From the NCBI GenBank assembly GCA_016210985.1, contig JACQTD010000140.1:1-32037 (forward strand): a stretch of DNA of 32,037 nt, given 5' to 3'. A model generated the notes under the pieces. That model saw only the letters and a program-made list of their open reading frames with translations, was not told the DNA's origin and did not search any database. Positions 1 through 10,077 of the stretch are shown here, piece after piece; position 1 is the first letter of the stretch, and every line of letters starts with the position of its first letter. The stretch comes from Acidobacteriota bacterium (GTDB lineage Bacteria; Acidobacteriota; Blastocatellia; HR10; JACQTD01). Made by a program: the position numbers and the translations under genes.

Positions 1-664
1 GCTGAAGATGGCGGCGCTCGGCTATCGAACCGGTATCCTCGACATGACCCGCGGAGAGATGGGAACCCGGGGAACCGTTGAGGTTCGCACCCTTGAGGCG
101 GCGGAAGCCGCAAGATTGCTTCGGGTGACGGTTCGCGAGAACCTTGGACTTCCCGATACCCGGGTGAGCTGCGACGATTCGGCGAGGGTTGCCATGGTTC
201 GCGCGCTTCGGCGGTTCCGGCCCCGCATCGTACTGGCGCCCTACTGGGAGGATCCACACCCGGATCATGCGCACACCAGCCGGATCGTGCGCGAGGCCGG
301 TCACCTCGCCGGACTTGCGAAATTCGATCCGGAGTCGGGATGGGAGCGGTACAGGCCGGCCGCGATCGGCTATTACCTGTTCCCCAGAACCGTGACGCCC
401 AGTTTTATCGTCGACATCTCCGAGCATTTTGAAGGGAAAATGGCCGCGATTCGCGCGCATCGCTCGCAGTTTCATGATCCGGGAAGCCGTGATCCCGAGA
501 CGATGTTGAGCGATCCCGGTTTCCTCGCGCGATTGGAAGCCAGGCACCGGTATTTCGGCTCGCTGCTCGATGTGGCTTACGGCGAACCGCTCCTGGTCCG
601 GGAGGCCCTGAACGTGGAAGATCCGGTGGCGCTGCTCTCCCGCTCGATGAACCTGTATTCTTAA
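1..664 (+). CDS. bshB1: Bacillithiol biosynthesis deacetylase BshB1-like (PIG-L/LmbE family), 5' end truncated by window
   Basis: ORF open to the window edge; [34 protein letters not shown] and IGYYLFP motifs typical of the BshB1 subgroup. Confidence 0.85.
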   Translation, partial: LKMAALGYRTGILDMTRGEMGTRGTVEVRTLEAAEAARLLRVTVRENLGLPDTRVSCDDSARVAMVRALRRFRPRIVLAPYWEDPHPDHAHTSRIVREAGHLAGLAKFDPESGWERYRPAAIGYYLFPRTVTPSFIVDISEHFEGKMAAIRAHRSQFHDPGSRDPETMLSDPGFLARLEARHRYFGSLLDVAYGEPLLVREALNVEDPVALLSRSMNLYS

Positions 665-688
665 ATCGCGACGGAGGGGAAAGGGAAG

Positions 689-1027
689 ATGCAAGATGCC
701 CTCGTGGTGCTCTGCACGGCCAAGGATCCAGTTGAAGCTCATAGAATCGCCCGGGCCTTGGTCGAGAATCGATTCGCCGCCTGTGTCAGCATACTCCCCG
801 CCGTCGAGTCGATTTACCGCTGGCAGGGGGTGAATGAGCAGGCGACGGAGTCCCTGCTGGTGATCAAGACGACCCGTAGCGGATACCCGGCACTCGAAAC
901 CGCCATCGCGGGTCTCCATTCCTATGAGGCCCCCGAGATTCTTGCTCTTGAGGTCGCTGACGGTTCGAGCCGATACCTGGGCTGGATCGGTGAAACGGTA
1001 TTAGCCCCTTCGAAATCGGACACTTAG
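689..1027 (+). CDS. cutA: Divalent-cation tolerance protein CutA
   Basis: 112 aa; AALVENRFAACVSILPAVESIYRWQG and SYEAPEILALEV motifs. Confidence 0.93.
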   Translation: MQDALVVLCTAKDPVEAHRIARALVENRFAACVSILPAVESIYRWQGVNEQATESLLVIKTTRSGYPALETAIAGLHSYEAPEILALEVADGSSRYLGWIGETVLAPSKSDT

Positions 1028-1137
1028 TAGGATCGAGGGATCCCCCGCTGCGAGGATCGGTGCCGGGAGCCGGGCGCCTTGCCAATGCAATCGGATTTTG
1101 TTACTTTGCATAATGATCGCCTGCTCGGAGGAACATA

Positions 1138-1481
1138 TGGAACCAGAAGCGCCGCAGAGTGCCGAACTAGCTGACAAGCGAAAGACGATGACGAAGGCCG
1201 AGTTGATCGAGGAGGTCGCTCGCGCGGCGGAATTGGCCAAGAAGGATTCGCAAGTGATCGTCGAAACCGTCTTCGAGAGTATCGTCGACGCACTCAAACG
1301 TGGAGAGGGGATCGAGTTGCGCGGGTTCGGTTCCTTCCGTTTCAGGCAGCGCGGCCCGCGACGGGGCCGGAACCCGAAGACCGGAGAGAGTGTTGAAGTG
1401 CTGGCCAAGCGCACACCCTATTTCAAGCCCGGGAAAGAACTGAAGGAATTGATCAATCAGGCGGAATCGCCCAGCCAATAA
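1138..1481 (+). CDS. HU/IHF-family DNA-binding protein
   Basis: MTKAELIEEVA...FGSFRFRQRGPRRGRNPKTGESVEV; start at 1138 preceded by GGAGGA rather than the longer ORF at 1098. Confidence 0.9.
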
Positions 1482-1482
1482 C

Positions 1483-1968
1483 ATGGATTGGATCTGGAGC
1501 CCTTGGCGGTTCCATTACGTCTCCCAGGCGTCCGCCCACGGATGTCCATTGTGTGACGCTCTCGGGAAGCCCGATGACGAGAGCCTGATCCTATATCGCG
1601 GACGAGAGAATTTTATTATCTTGAATCTTTTTCCGTACACCAGCGGGCACCTGATGATCGCCCCGCTCTCCCACATTGCGGAGCTCTCGGAGGTGGGGAA
1701 GGATGCGAGCGACGAGATGATGGACCTGGCCAAGTGGTCCCAGCGGATTTTGCGTGAGACCTACCATCCGCACGGGTTCAATCTCGGCATGAATCTGGGC
1801 CGGGCGGCCGGCGCCGGAATCGCGGATCATTTTCACCTGCATGTTCTCCCCCGATGGTTCGGGGACACTAACTTCACTACCGTCATCAGCGAGAGCCGCG
1901 TCATTCCCGAGGATTTGCGGACCAGTTATTCGAAATTGAGAGTTCAGTTCTCAGCGGCCCGTCCTTAA
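1483..1968 (+). CDS. HIT family hydrolase
   Basis: NLFPYTSGHLMIAP and HFHLHVLPRW (HxHxHxx) motifs. Confidence 0.92.
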   Translation: MDWIWSPWRFHYVSQASAHGCPLCDALGKPDDESLILYRGRENFIILNLFPYTSGHLMIAPLSHIAELSEVGKDASDEMMDLAKWSQRILRETYHPHGFNLGMNLGRAAGAGIADHFHLHVLPRWFGDTNFTTVISESRVIPEDLRTSYSKLRVQFSAARP

Positions 1969-1994
1969 TTGCAAAAGGACCCGGGGAGGGAAGC

Positions 1995-3110
1995 ATGATG
2001 ACCCGAGGTCAGCGTCGATTCCGTTCGGGATATCGCCCGCCGTTGCCGATCGCGCCGAGGGTCGCTTGTTCGCTTCTCGTCCTCCTGTTCCTCGGACCCG
2101 TCGCGATCCTGGGGGCGCAGGAAGGCGTGCAACAGGGCCGTGGAGGCGGAAGCGCCCCCGATACGGTTTTCACGATTCGCGGGCGGATTTACATGCCCTC
2201 GGGAGCGCCTGCGGATGAACAGCTGAGGGTGACCTTGAAGACCTTCAGCCAGGGCATCGCCCAGGAACTCTACAGCGATTCGGTGGGTAATTTTGAATTC
2301 AAAAACATTCCGTCGAACAGTTACGAGCTGGTCGTCTGGGGGACCGACCGGTTCGAGACCACCACGGAGCGAGTCGAGGTCTACGGCCGGATGGGGCGGA
2401 TCGTACCGCAGAACATATTCCTGGTGCCGAAGGAGAAGGAGCGTAAGCCACGGAACGCGGGATCGGTAGTATCCGTCGGCGAGCTCAGAGCGAAGATTCC
2501 ACGCGATGCCGAACGGAGTTACCAGCGAGGCACAAAACTCGTCAAAGAGAAACGCTACGATGAATCGATCGCTTTCTTCCGGCAGGCGATTACGGTATTT
2601 CCGGAGTTCTTTCAGGCCCTGAACGACCTGGGCGTTCAGTACGTGCGCCTGAAAAGGTTCGACGAGGCCTTGGAAGTGCTGCATCGCGCCATCGCCTTAG
2701 CGCCTAAAGCGCCGCAGCCCTGGATCAATGTCGGACATGCGATGATCCAGCGGGGTACGCCGGAGGAGGCCTTGGTCCCGCTCGGTCAAGCCGTTGAACT
2801 CGATTCGTCGATCTGGCTGACGCATCTGCTCCTCGGCATAGTTCATTACCGGGCCGGCGACTATCTATCTGCTCAGCAGGAGTATGAGAAGGCGCTGGTG
2901 CTCGGCGAGATGCCTCAGGTGGCTGTAGCGCACCTGCACATCGCCAACATTCACATCAGGCAGCGGGACTTCACCCGGGCGATCAGAGACTGCGAGCGCT
3001 ATCTGAAGTCCGCTCCCGATGGCCTGGATGCCCCGGAGGCACTGGCGAAGGTGAACCTCATGCGACAGACTATGACCGGTGAGACGATAGAGATCTCCGA
3101 CCCGGAGTGA
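1995..3110 (+). CDS. TPR-repeat protein with N-terminal carboxypeptidase-regulatory-like domain, exported
   Basis: Signal-like N-terminus, IRGRIYMPSGAPADEQLRVTLKT domain, then tandem TPRs (ALNDLGVQYVRLKRFDEALEVLHRAIALAPKAP). Confidence 0.8.
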   Translation: MMTRGQRRFRSGYRPPLPIAPRVACSLLVLLFLGPVAILGAQEGVQQGRGGGSAPDTVFTIRGRIYMPSGAPADEQLRVTLKTFSQGIAQELYSDSVGNFEFKNIPSNSYELVVWGTDRFETTTERVEVYGRMGRIVPQNIFLVPKEKERKPRNAGSVVSVGELRAKIPRDAERSYQRGTKLVKEKRYDESIAFFRQAITVFPEFFQALNDLGVQYVRLKRFDEALEVLHRAIALAPKAPQPWINVGHAMIQRGTPEEALVPLGQAVELDSSIWLTHLLLGIVHYRAGDYLSAQQEYEKALVLGEMPQVAVAHLHIANIHIRQRDFTRAIRDCERYLKSAPDGLDAPEALAKVNLMRQTMTGETIEISDPE

Positions 3111-3141
3111 AGGGAAGGAAGCGGGGAAACGGGGAAACGAA

Positions 3142-3726
3142 TCACCCCAAGTCATTTTGCGCCCGGGTGGCCTCCGCTCGCTGTTTCAGCGCCTGACGAA
3201 TTCGCTCGCGCATCTCCGCGATCATTGGATCATCGGGGCTGATCAGCGAAAGCTGGCCGATATAAAAAAGCGCGTTGTCATTCTCCGGTGCGACCAGATC
3301 ACCCCGCCGGTAGGCCTCCTGCGCTTGAAGCTTGAGTTTCGCCACAACTTCAGACTTCTCATAGGTGATTCCGTTGGCGATATTGGGGTCGAGTCCGAAA
3401 GAAAAGTCGTTAAAGGTTTTAGGTGCCGAGCGGTCAGCGTAGATCTTGCGTTCGATGGCCTGATAGCCCGGCTTGGCGAGTGCGACGGTATGTTCGCCTT
3501 CCGGTACAGCCGTAGTCAGCGGAGTGAACCCGATCGACTGCCCGTCGAGGAACGCCTCGGCGCCACCCGGGTCAGTTGCAAGATTGATGGCCACCAGCTT
3601 GGGCGCCCGCAGAATAAAGACCCCGATGGTTGCTCCGGCCAGGAATACCACGGTGCCCAGCGCCAACGCCGTCCATACGAAATTGCGCGGGAACTCAAGC
3701 ATTTTCCTGAAGCGAGCGAAATTCAT
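3142..3726 (-). CDS. PEGA domain-containing membrane protein
   Basis: One N-terminal TM helix; INLATDPGGAEAFLDGQSIGFTPLTTAVPEGEHTVALAKPGYQ is a PEGA motif. Confidence 0.82.
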   Translation of the reverse strand: MNFARFRKMLEFPRNFVWTALALGTVVFLAGATIGVFILRAPKLVAINLATDPGGAEAFLDGQSIGFTPLTTAVPEGEHTVALAKPGYQAIERKIYADRSAPKTFNDFSFGLDPNIANGITYEKSEVVAKLKLQAQEAYRRGDLVAPENDNALFYIGQLSLISPDDPMIAEMRERIRQALKQRAEATRAQNDLG

Positions 3727-3921
3727 TTTGAATCATCCGTTACGTCCGACCCGATACCGCGACTCCCCGGCTGACCGTAAGGACTTCTCGACCTCATTGC
3801 CGGTCTTTCCACCCCATGGTTCGACTACGGATTAAGCCAATATACTCCATGCCTGGACCCCCGAACAAGCCGTAATCCCTCAAACCTGGGGCCCGCCGTC
3901 GCGAAGGTCCGGTGGCCGAAT

Positions 3922-4584
3922 CTAGAAAGCCGCCTCTTCGAGTAGTAGCGATACGGCCTCCTTGAGTTCTTCGGCATCGGTTCGCGGGGTGAAGCCGACC
4001 ATGTGCTTCCTGAGCCTGCCGTCGCGGCCGAAAATGAGCGTTTGCGGGATCGACTGCCGCCCCGGTCCGATATAGGTGCCAAAGAGCTCATTCGTGGCAT
4101 AGCCGATCGGATAATTGATCTTCATCTGATTGACAAAGCGTTTGACCGTTTCGCCTTCCTGGTCGGGTCTCTCGATCGTCAGGCCGACGACTTCAAGTCC
4201 CCGGTCCCGGTGCGTCCCCACGAGTTCCTTGAGTACCGGAATCTCCTCGCGGCACGGCCCGCACCAAGTGGCCCAGAAATCGAGGACAAGCACCTTTCCC
4301 CGATAATCCGACAGCTTGAGCGGGGAGCCGTCAAGCGTTTGGGTGACCAGTTCCGGCGCCGGTCGCCTGGCGCCAGACGATCCAGGAAGGGCATCCACGG
4401 GGGCGCTGAGGTCGGCACTTGCGCTCAGGGGAGATTCCTCAGGCCTGGACTGCCAATAAAGCACCGCGACAAAGGCTAGAAGTGTCGCCGCTGCGATGAC
4501 CACGCCCACCTTCCCGGCGTTCGACATCCTGGGCCCGGCTACCGCTTTCCGCTTCGCTTTCCCCATGCTTTCCCTCCGGATCAA
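3922..4584 (-). CDS. TlpA/ResA-family thioredoxin-like protein
   Basis: [19 protein letters not shown] active site with N-terminal membrane anchor. Confidence 0.92.
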   Translation of the reverse strand: MIRRESMGKAKRKAVAGPRMSNAGKVGVVIAAATLLAFVAVLYWQSRPEESPLSASADLSAPVDALPGSSGARRPAPELVTQTLDGSPLKLSDYRGKVLVLDFWATWCGPCREEIPVLKELVGTHRDRGLEVVGLTIERPDQEGETVKRFVNQMKINYPIGYATNELFGTYIGPGRQSIPQTLIFGRDGRLRKHMVGFTPRTDAEELKEAVSLLLEEAAF

Positions 4585-4838
4585 ACCCTGGTCCGTCCTG
4601 AATCTGGATCTGGTCGGCGAGCCGTTCCCTCGCGCGTATCGTCCCCCGCTGGCTGGAACTCTGCCTCCCCCACGGGCGTGGATGTCGATGGAGCCGGCTC
4701 ACGGCCCACGGAGTAGCTCTCATCGGCCCAGTGCCCGAGGTCGATCAACTTACACCGCTCCGAACAGAACGGCCGCATGGGATTATCCTCCCACCGGACC
4801 TCGGTCTTGCAAATGGGGCACCTGACCATCATCACCAT
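4581..4838 (-). CDS. yacG: DNA gyrase inhibitor YacG-like zinc-binding protein
   Basis: [38 protein letters not shown]; 4-bp overlap with downstream tlpA-like gene. Confidence 0.88.
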   Translation of the reverse strand: MVMMVRCPICKTEVRWEDNPMRPFCSERCKLIDLGHWADESYSVGREPAPSTSTPVGEAEFQPAGDDTREGTARRPDPDSGRTRV

Positions 4839-4924
4839 GCGGGATGATAGACGATCGGGGCGCAGTTTTGAATACCGTCCCAGTGTTGTAGCGATCCGGC
4901 GCCGTGTACTAAGATCGAGTTGCT

Positions 4925-5818
4925 ATGTTTAAACCGAAAGCCATCCTCATGCCTGTTGATTTGAACGCGGAGTCCCACGCGGCGCTGAAGTATGCCGCCG
5001 CGCTCGCCCGCCATTATGGGGCGCGTGTGGTCGTCCAGAATGTCCAGGATGCCGAGCTGCCCCCCAACCTGATGTCCCTTCCTGAGCACCTGATCTCGGG
5101 GCGCGAGTCGGAGTGGCTCCGCGTGCTCAAGCAGCAAATGACGACGAGGTGTTCGGACGAGCAGCTTCGCGGTCTGCGCGTCGACGCTATTTTTTCGGGC
5201 GGCGTCCCGCAGGAAGAGATCCTTAAGGCGACCCGCCAGCAGGGATGCGATCTGATTGTCATGGAAGCGACGGCCCGGATCAGAACGCGGAGCGAGCACA
5301 TCGGCTCCACGGCCGAGGCAGTGCTCGCGGCTTCCGATGTGCCGGTTCTGCTGGTTCGTAGTGTGCAACGCCATTTTGTGTATCAGACGCACGGGGGACC
5401 CGAAATTGCACTGAATCGCATCGTGCTTGCCACCGCCTTCGAGGAGAAGGATCAGCATGCCCGCATGATGGCCATCGATCTCGCCGGCCAGTTTTCCTCA
5501 AAGCTCTCAGTGGTGACGGTGATGGAACAGATCAGCCTGCTCCGCACGCTGCTGCCGGGAACCGCCGTCAAGTATGAAGAAACGTTTCGCGAGAATGCGG
5601 AGAGCGCGTTCCGTGCGCTCGAAGCCCAGGCTCCCGGACTCAAGATCGAACGAATCATTCGTGACGGCGCGGCTTATAGAGAGATCGTCCACTTCAGCGC
5701 CGAGACGGAGGCGGACCTGCTGGTGATCGGCGCCTCCGCGAAAGGGTCCTGGATGCTGGGATCCAACGCCGAGCGCGTGGCCCGGCTTGCGCCTTGCCCC
5801 ATCCTCGTCGTTGGATAA
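4925..5818 (+). CDS. Universal stress protein, tandem UspA domains
   Basis: Two Usp folds, C-terminal ADLLVIGASAKGSWMLGSNAERVARLAPCPILVVG. Confidence 0.9.
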   Translation: MFKPKAILMPVDLNAESHAALKYAAALARHYGARVVVQNVQDAELPPNLMSLPEHLISGRESEWLRVLKQQMTTRCSDEQLRGLRVDAIFSGGVPQEEILKATRQQGCDLIVMEATARIRTRSEHIGSTAEAVLAASDVPVLLVRSVQRHFVYQTHGGPEIALNRIVLATAFEEKDQHARMMAIDLAGQFSSKLSVVTVMEQISLLRTLLPGTAVKYEETFRENAESAFRALEAQAPGLKIERIIRDGAAYREIVHFSAETEADLLVIGASAKGSWMLGSNAERVARLAPCPILVVG

Positions 5819-5826
5819 TCGGATTC

Positions 5827-6321
5827 ATGCGGATACTCCTCGCCATCGATGACTCCACCTTCTCCTGGGTGGCCGTACGGTCGGTGGCGGGACGCCCTTG
5901 GCCCGCGGGGAGTGAGATCCGCATCTTCCATGCTATCGAGTTGCCGCCGGTCTTCAGTTTTACCGGGACAGCCTGGCCGGATCCGCCGGTGGATCTCTCG
6001 GCCCTGAGCGAAGCGGAACAGGCCCGGGGTAAACAGCTCCTGGAGAGGGCGGCTCAGGAACTGAGCGTTTCCGGATGTGCCGTGACGACCCGTCTGGTGG
6101 AGGGGAGCGCGCGGACCATGATTCTCGAGGCAGTCCGGGAATGGCCGGCCGATCTCGTGGTACTGGGCTCCCATGGGACAAAAGGGCTGACCAGTCTATT
6201 GCTGGGTAGCGTCTCCCAGACCATTCTGAGCCATGTCCCTTGCTCGGTTGAAATCATCAGGACATCTGCGGAGGGTCGGACGCCGCCGTCCGGGCGCACC
6301 GACGCGCCGGGGCCTCCATAA
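5827..6321 (+). CDS. Universal stress protein, single UspA domain
   Basis: MRILLAIDDSTFSWVAV...ADLVVLGSHGTKGLTSLLLGSVSQTILSHVPCSVEII; start at 5827 rather than 5794. Confidence 0.9.
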   Translation: MRILLAIDDSTFSWVAVRSVAGRPWPAGSEIRIFHAIELPPVFSFTGTAWPDPPVDLSALSEAEQARGKQLLERAAQELSVSGCAVTTRLVEGSARTMILEAVREWPADLVVLGSHGTKGLTSLLLGSVSQTILSHVPCSVEIIRTSAEGRTPPSGRTDAPGPP

Positions 6322-6329
6322 TTTCCTTT

Positions 6330-7469
6330 GTGAGCAAATTGCAGCAGACGTTTCGCCTGGGAAAAATAAAGGGAATTCCGATCGGGGTCCATTTCACCTG
6401 GGGTATCGCTTTCGTGTTGATCACGATGTCGCTGATCGGGCAGTTCGGTGAACAGCACCCGGGCTGGTCTCCGGTAATCCGTTCGGCCATCGGACTCGTC
6501 ACCAGCCTGCTCTTTTTCACCAGTGTCATCCTCCACGAGCTCGCGCACAGCGCGGTGGCGCTGTCGCGAGGCATTCCGGTAAAATCGATCACCCTGTTTG
6601 TGTTCGGCGGAATCTCCGAGGTGACGCGCGAGGCGAGCACGGCGCTCAGCGAATTCCTCATCGCCGTGGTCGGACCGCTCGCGAGCCTGGCGATCGCCGG
6701 CGGTTTCGCTTTGATGGCCAGGTCCTTTCCGGCCGAGTGGACCGTGGCCGTGGCGCCGTGCAAGTGGCTCGCCACCGTCAATTTCTGGCTCGCCCTCTTC
6801 AACCTGATTCCGGGGTTTCCGCTCGACGGGGGGCGCGTCTTCCGATCGATCCTATGGGCGTTCAAACGCGATTACGAAAAGGCCACCCGGATCTCCACCA
6901 CGATCGGCAAGACGATCGCCTACGGGTTCATTTTTCTTGGCGCCTGGATCACCTTCGGCACCAACGACGGCCTGGTCAGCGGCTTGTGGATTGTCTTCAT
7001 CGGTTGGTTTCTGCTCAACGCCGCCCAACAGAACGTGGTGCAACTCGACCTTCGGAATGCCCTCAACGGCATCACCGCCGGGGATGTCATGTCCCGGGAA
7101 TGCCACACCGTTCCCCGGTACCTTTCACTGCAGGATTTCGTGGACGACTATCTGTTGAAGACAGGACGACGCTGTTACGTGGTCACCGATGACCATAGGG
7201 TGTTGGGTATCATTACTCCCCGCGAAGTCTCTGCCGTACCCCGCCAGGATTGGGGCCACGTGTCGATCCATGCGGCCATGACTCCCCTGGAGCGGTTAAA
7301 GTGGATCAGCCCGCAGGAGCCGGCCTCGCGAGTGCTTGAACGCATGGATGCCGAAAATGTCAACCAGTTGCTCGTGATGGAAGACGGAAGACTCCTGGGC
7401 CTCGTCGCCCGGGACGGGTTGCTCAGCCGCATTCAGACTTTTCTGACATTTCAGGGTAAGTCGGGTTAG
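6330..7469 (+). CDS. Site-2 protease family (M50) membrane metalloprotease with C-terminal CBS domains
   Basis: SVILHELAHSAVAL (HExxH), NLIPGFPLDGGRVFRS, two CBS-like segments; GTG start. Confidence 0.9.
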   Translation: MSKLQQTFRLGKIKGIPIGVHFTWGIAFVLITMSLIGQFGEQHPGWSPVIRSAIGLVTSLLFFTSVILHELAHSAVALSRGIPVKSITLFVFGGISEVTREASTALSEFLIAVVGPLASLAIAGGFALMARSFPAEWTVAVAPCKWLATVNFWLALFNLIPGFPLDGGRVFRSILWAFKRDYEKATRISTTIGKTIAYGFIFLGAWITFGTNDGLVSGLWIVFIGWFLLNAAQQNVVQLDLRNALNGITAGDVMSRECHTVPRYLSLQDFVDDYLLKTGRRCYVVTDDHRVLGIITPREVSAVPRQDWGHVSIHAAMTPLERLKWISPQEPASRVLERMDAENVNQLLVMEDGRLLGLVARDGLLSRIQTFLTFQGKSG

Positions 7470-7517
7470 CTTCCTTCACTCCTCCGAACCTCCAGCAAAA
7501 TCGAGGAATCGACGACT

Positions 7518-10057
7518 ATGCGAGAACTGACACGAGGAATCATCGTCATGCTGGTCTCCTGCAATCTGGTGTTTGGGGCACAGGCTCCGGCCCCTAAGGA
7601 GTCCCAGAAGAGCGAGGCGGCGGCGCCATTCAAGCCTGAGCAAACGGATGAGACCAAGAAGGCCGAACCGCCCAAGGACAAACCCTTCGCCGAAATCGTG
7701 AAGGATGCCCAGGAGATCAAGGGCCTGTTCACCCTCCATCGAACCGAGGAGAAGGTTTATCTCGAAATCCTTCCCGATCAACTCGAGCAGACCTATCTGC
7801 TCTCGCTGACCACCGACTCTGGAATAGGTGAACGAGGCTTCTTTGCCGCTGACATGACCGCCCAGGCGCCGATTGTTTTCCACAAGCTGGGAAAGAACAT
7901 TCAGGTGCGCTTGAGGAATACCCGGTTCACGGCCGAACCGGATACGCCGATCGAGCGGGCGGTATCGCGGTCGTTCAGCGATTCGGTGCTCGGCATCGCC
8001 AAGATCGAGAGCCTGCCGCATCCCGACCGTAAGAGTGTGCTGATCGATTTGGGAACGATTCTGCTCAGCGATCTTCCGATGCTCGGTTATGGACTGGAGG
8101 CGACCTTCCGTATCTCTTACCGATTTGATCCCAAGAACAGCGTCTTTGGCGCCGTCAAGGCGTTTCCCCGGAACGTGGAATTGGAGACGGTGGCCCACTA
8201 TGCGACTGACCGGCCGCCGCTACCTCCGCTCCTGCCGCCCGGGGCACCAGTTCCAGCGCTGCCGGCTCCCCCGCGGAATCTTCCGGACGTCCGCAGCATG
8301 ATTTTTCATTTCCGTTACAGCCTCTCCGGTCTGCCCGACAGCGGTTACCGGCCGCGGCTGGCGGATGATCGCGTCGGCCATTTCTTTGACCAGGTGGAGG
8401 ATTACACCGACGATCGGACCTATAGCACGTCTAAGCGGTACATCAACCGATGGCGCCTCGAGAAGCAGGATCCCTCCTCCGCCCTCTCGCGTCCCAAACA
8501 GCCGATCGTCTTCTGGTTGGAGAATACGATTCCGGTGGAATACCGCAACTCGGTCAGGGAAGGCATACTCATGTGGAACAAGGCGTTTGAGCGGATCGGT
8601 TTCAGGGATGCGATTGAAGTGAAACAACAGCCTGACGATGCCGACTGGGATTCCGCTGACGTCCGCTACAACACGATACGATGGTTCGCAGGCTATCCCG
8701 ACCCCGGGTTTGCCCAAGGTCCCTCCCGCACGAATCCGATGACGGGTGAGATCTATGACGCCGATATCCGATTCGCTGAATCGATGACCCGGTTCATGCG
8801 GCGCGAGGCCAGCGAGCAGATCGCTCCGGTGGCCGCGGCCTGGGAGAACAGCACGCCGTCTCCGTTTGTCAGCCCCTGGAGCCGGAACCGTGTATTCGCG
8901 GCGTGCGATTACGCTCAAGGCGCCGTGCTCGAAGCGGCGTTTGTTTCGGATCTCCTCCTCGCCCGCGGGATGGACCCGCAGGGGCCGGAGGCTGAGAGTT
9001 TCATCAAGGAGTTCCTGCGCGAGATCGCCGCGCACGAAGTCGGACATACGCTCGGGCTTCGCCACAACTTCAGGGCAAGCACGATCCACACGTTTGAACA
9101 GTTGCAGGATACTGCGATTACGGCCCGGGACGGTTTGACCGGATCGGTCATGGACTACATCCCGACGAATATTGCGGCCAAGGGCGAGAAACAAGGGGAA
9201 TATCACCAGACGACCCTGGGTCCATACGACTACTGGGCCATCGCGTGAGGCTGGCGCAGGAGGTCTGGGCCAACATGGAAGCGAAGCTCCAGCGCCCCGG
9301 GGAGGGTTACCAGGTGCTGAGGCGGAGCTTCAACGGCGCCATGGGCCAATTCGGAGGCATGATGATCCTGGCCTCGAAATACATCGGCGGCGTATATAAG
9401 TACCGCGATCACGTCGGCGATCCCGGCAACCGCCTGCCCATCGAGCCGGTGCCGGCGCGGGAACAGAAGGAAGCACTGGGGTTGTTGACAAAAAACCTGT
9501 TCTCGCCGAATGCGTTTCAATTCTCCCCTCGCCTGCTCAGCAAACTTTCGGCCGAACGGTATCCCGATTTCACGAATCCGGCCTTTCTTCAGCGGCGTTA
9601 CGATGTGCCGATCCATCAGGCTGTGCTCAACCTGCAGCGAGCCGTGCTTGATCGCGTCTACCATCCAACCGTGCTCGGCAGGATTCTCGACAACGAACTG
9701 ATGGTAGCCTCCCCGGCCGACGCACTCTCGATGGGCCTGTTGTTCAATTCGATTCAGGAGGCGGTCTGGGCCGAAGTTAAGAACCCGGGAGCGTCGATGA
9801 TGATCAACAGTTACCGCCGATCCCTCCAACGCGAGCACCTGAGGAAGGTCATCGCCATGGTGCTTCGCGACGCGGCCGTGCCGGAGGATGCCCGGACCCT
9901 GGCGAGGCAGACGCTGGTTTCGCTTCGAGGCCAATTGCAGGGTGCACTTGCGAGACCGGGATTGAAGTCGACGGCCGAAGCCCGGGCCCATTTGTCGGAG
10001 AGTCTGGCGAGGGTGGACGAAGCGCTGAAGGCGAACGCGCAAAGAACCGCTTTTTGA
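7518..10057 (+). pseudogene. Zinc-dependent metalloprotease (DUF5117/DUF5118-type) split into two ORFs (7518-9248 and 9245-10057)
   Basis: N-part has HEVGHTLGLRHNF and SVMDYIPTN Met-turn and ends LGPYDYWAIA-stop; C-part resumes RLAQEVWANMEAKLQRPGEGYQVLRRSF in another frame. Confidence 0.75.
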
Positions 10058-10077
10058 TGCCGTAACCGGCACAGTGC

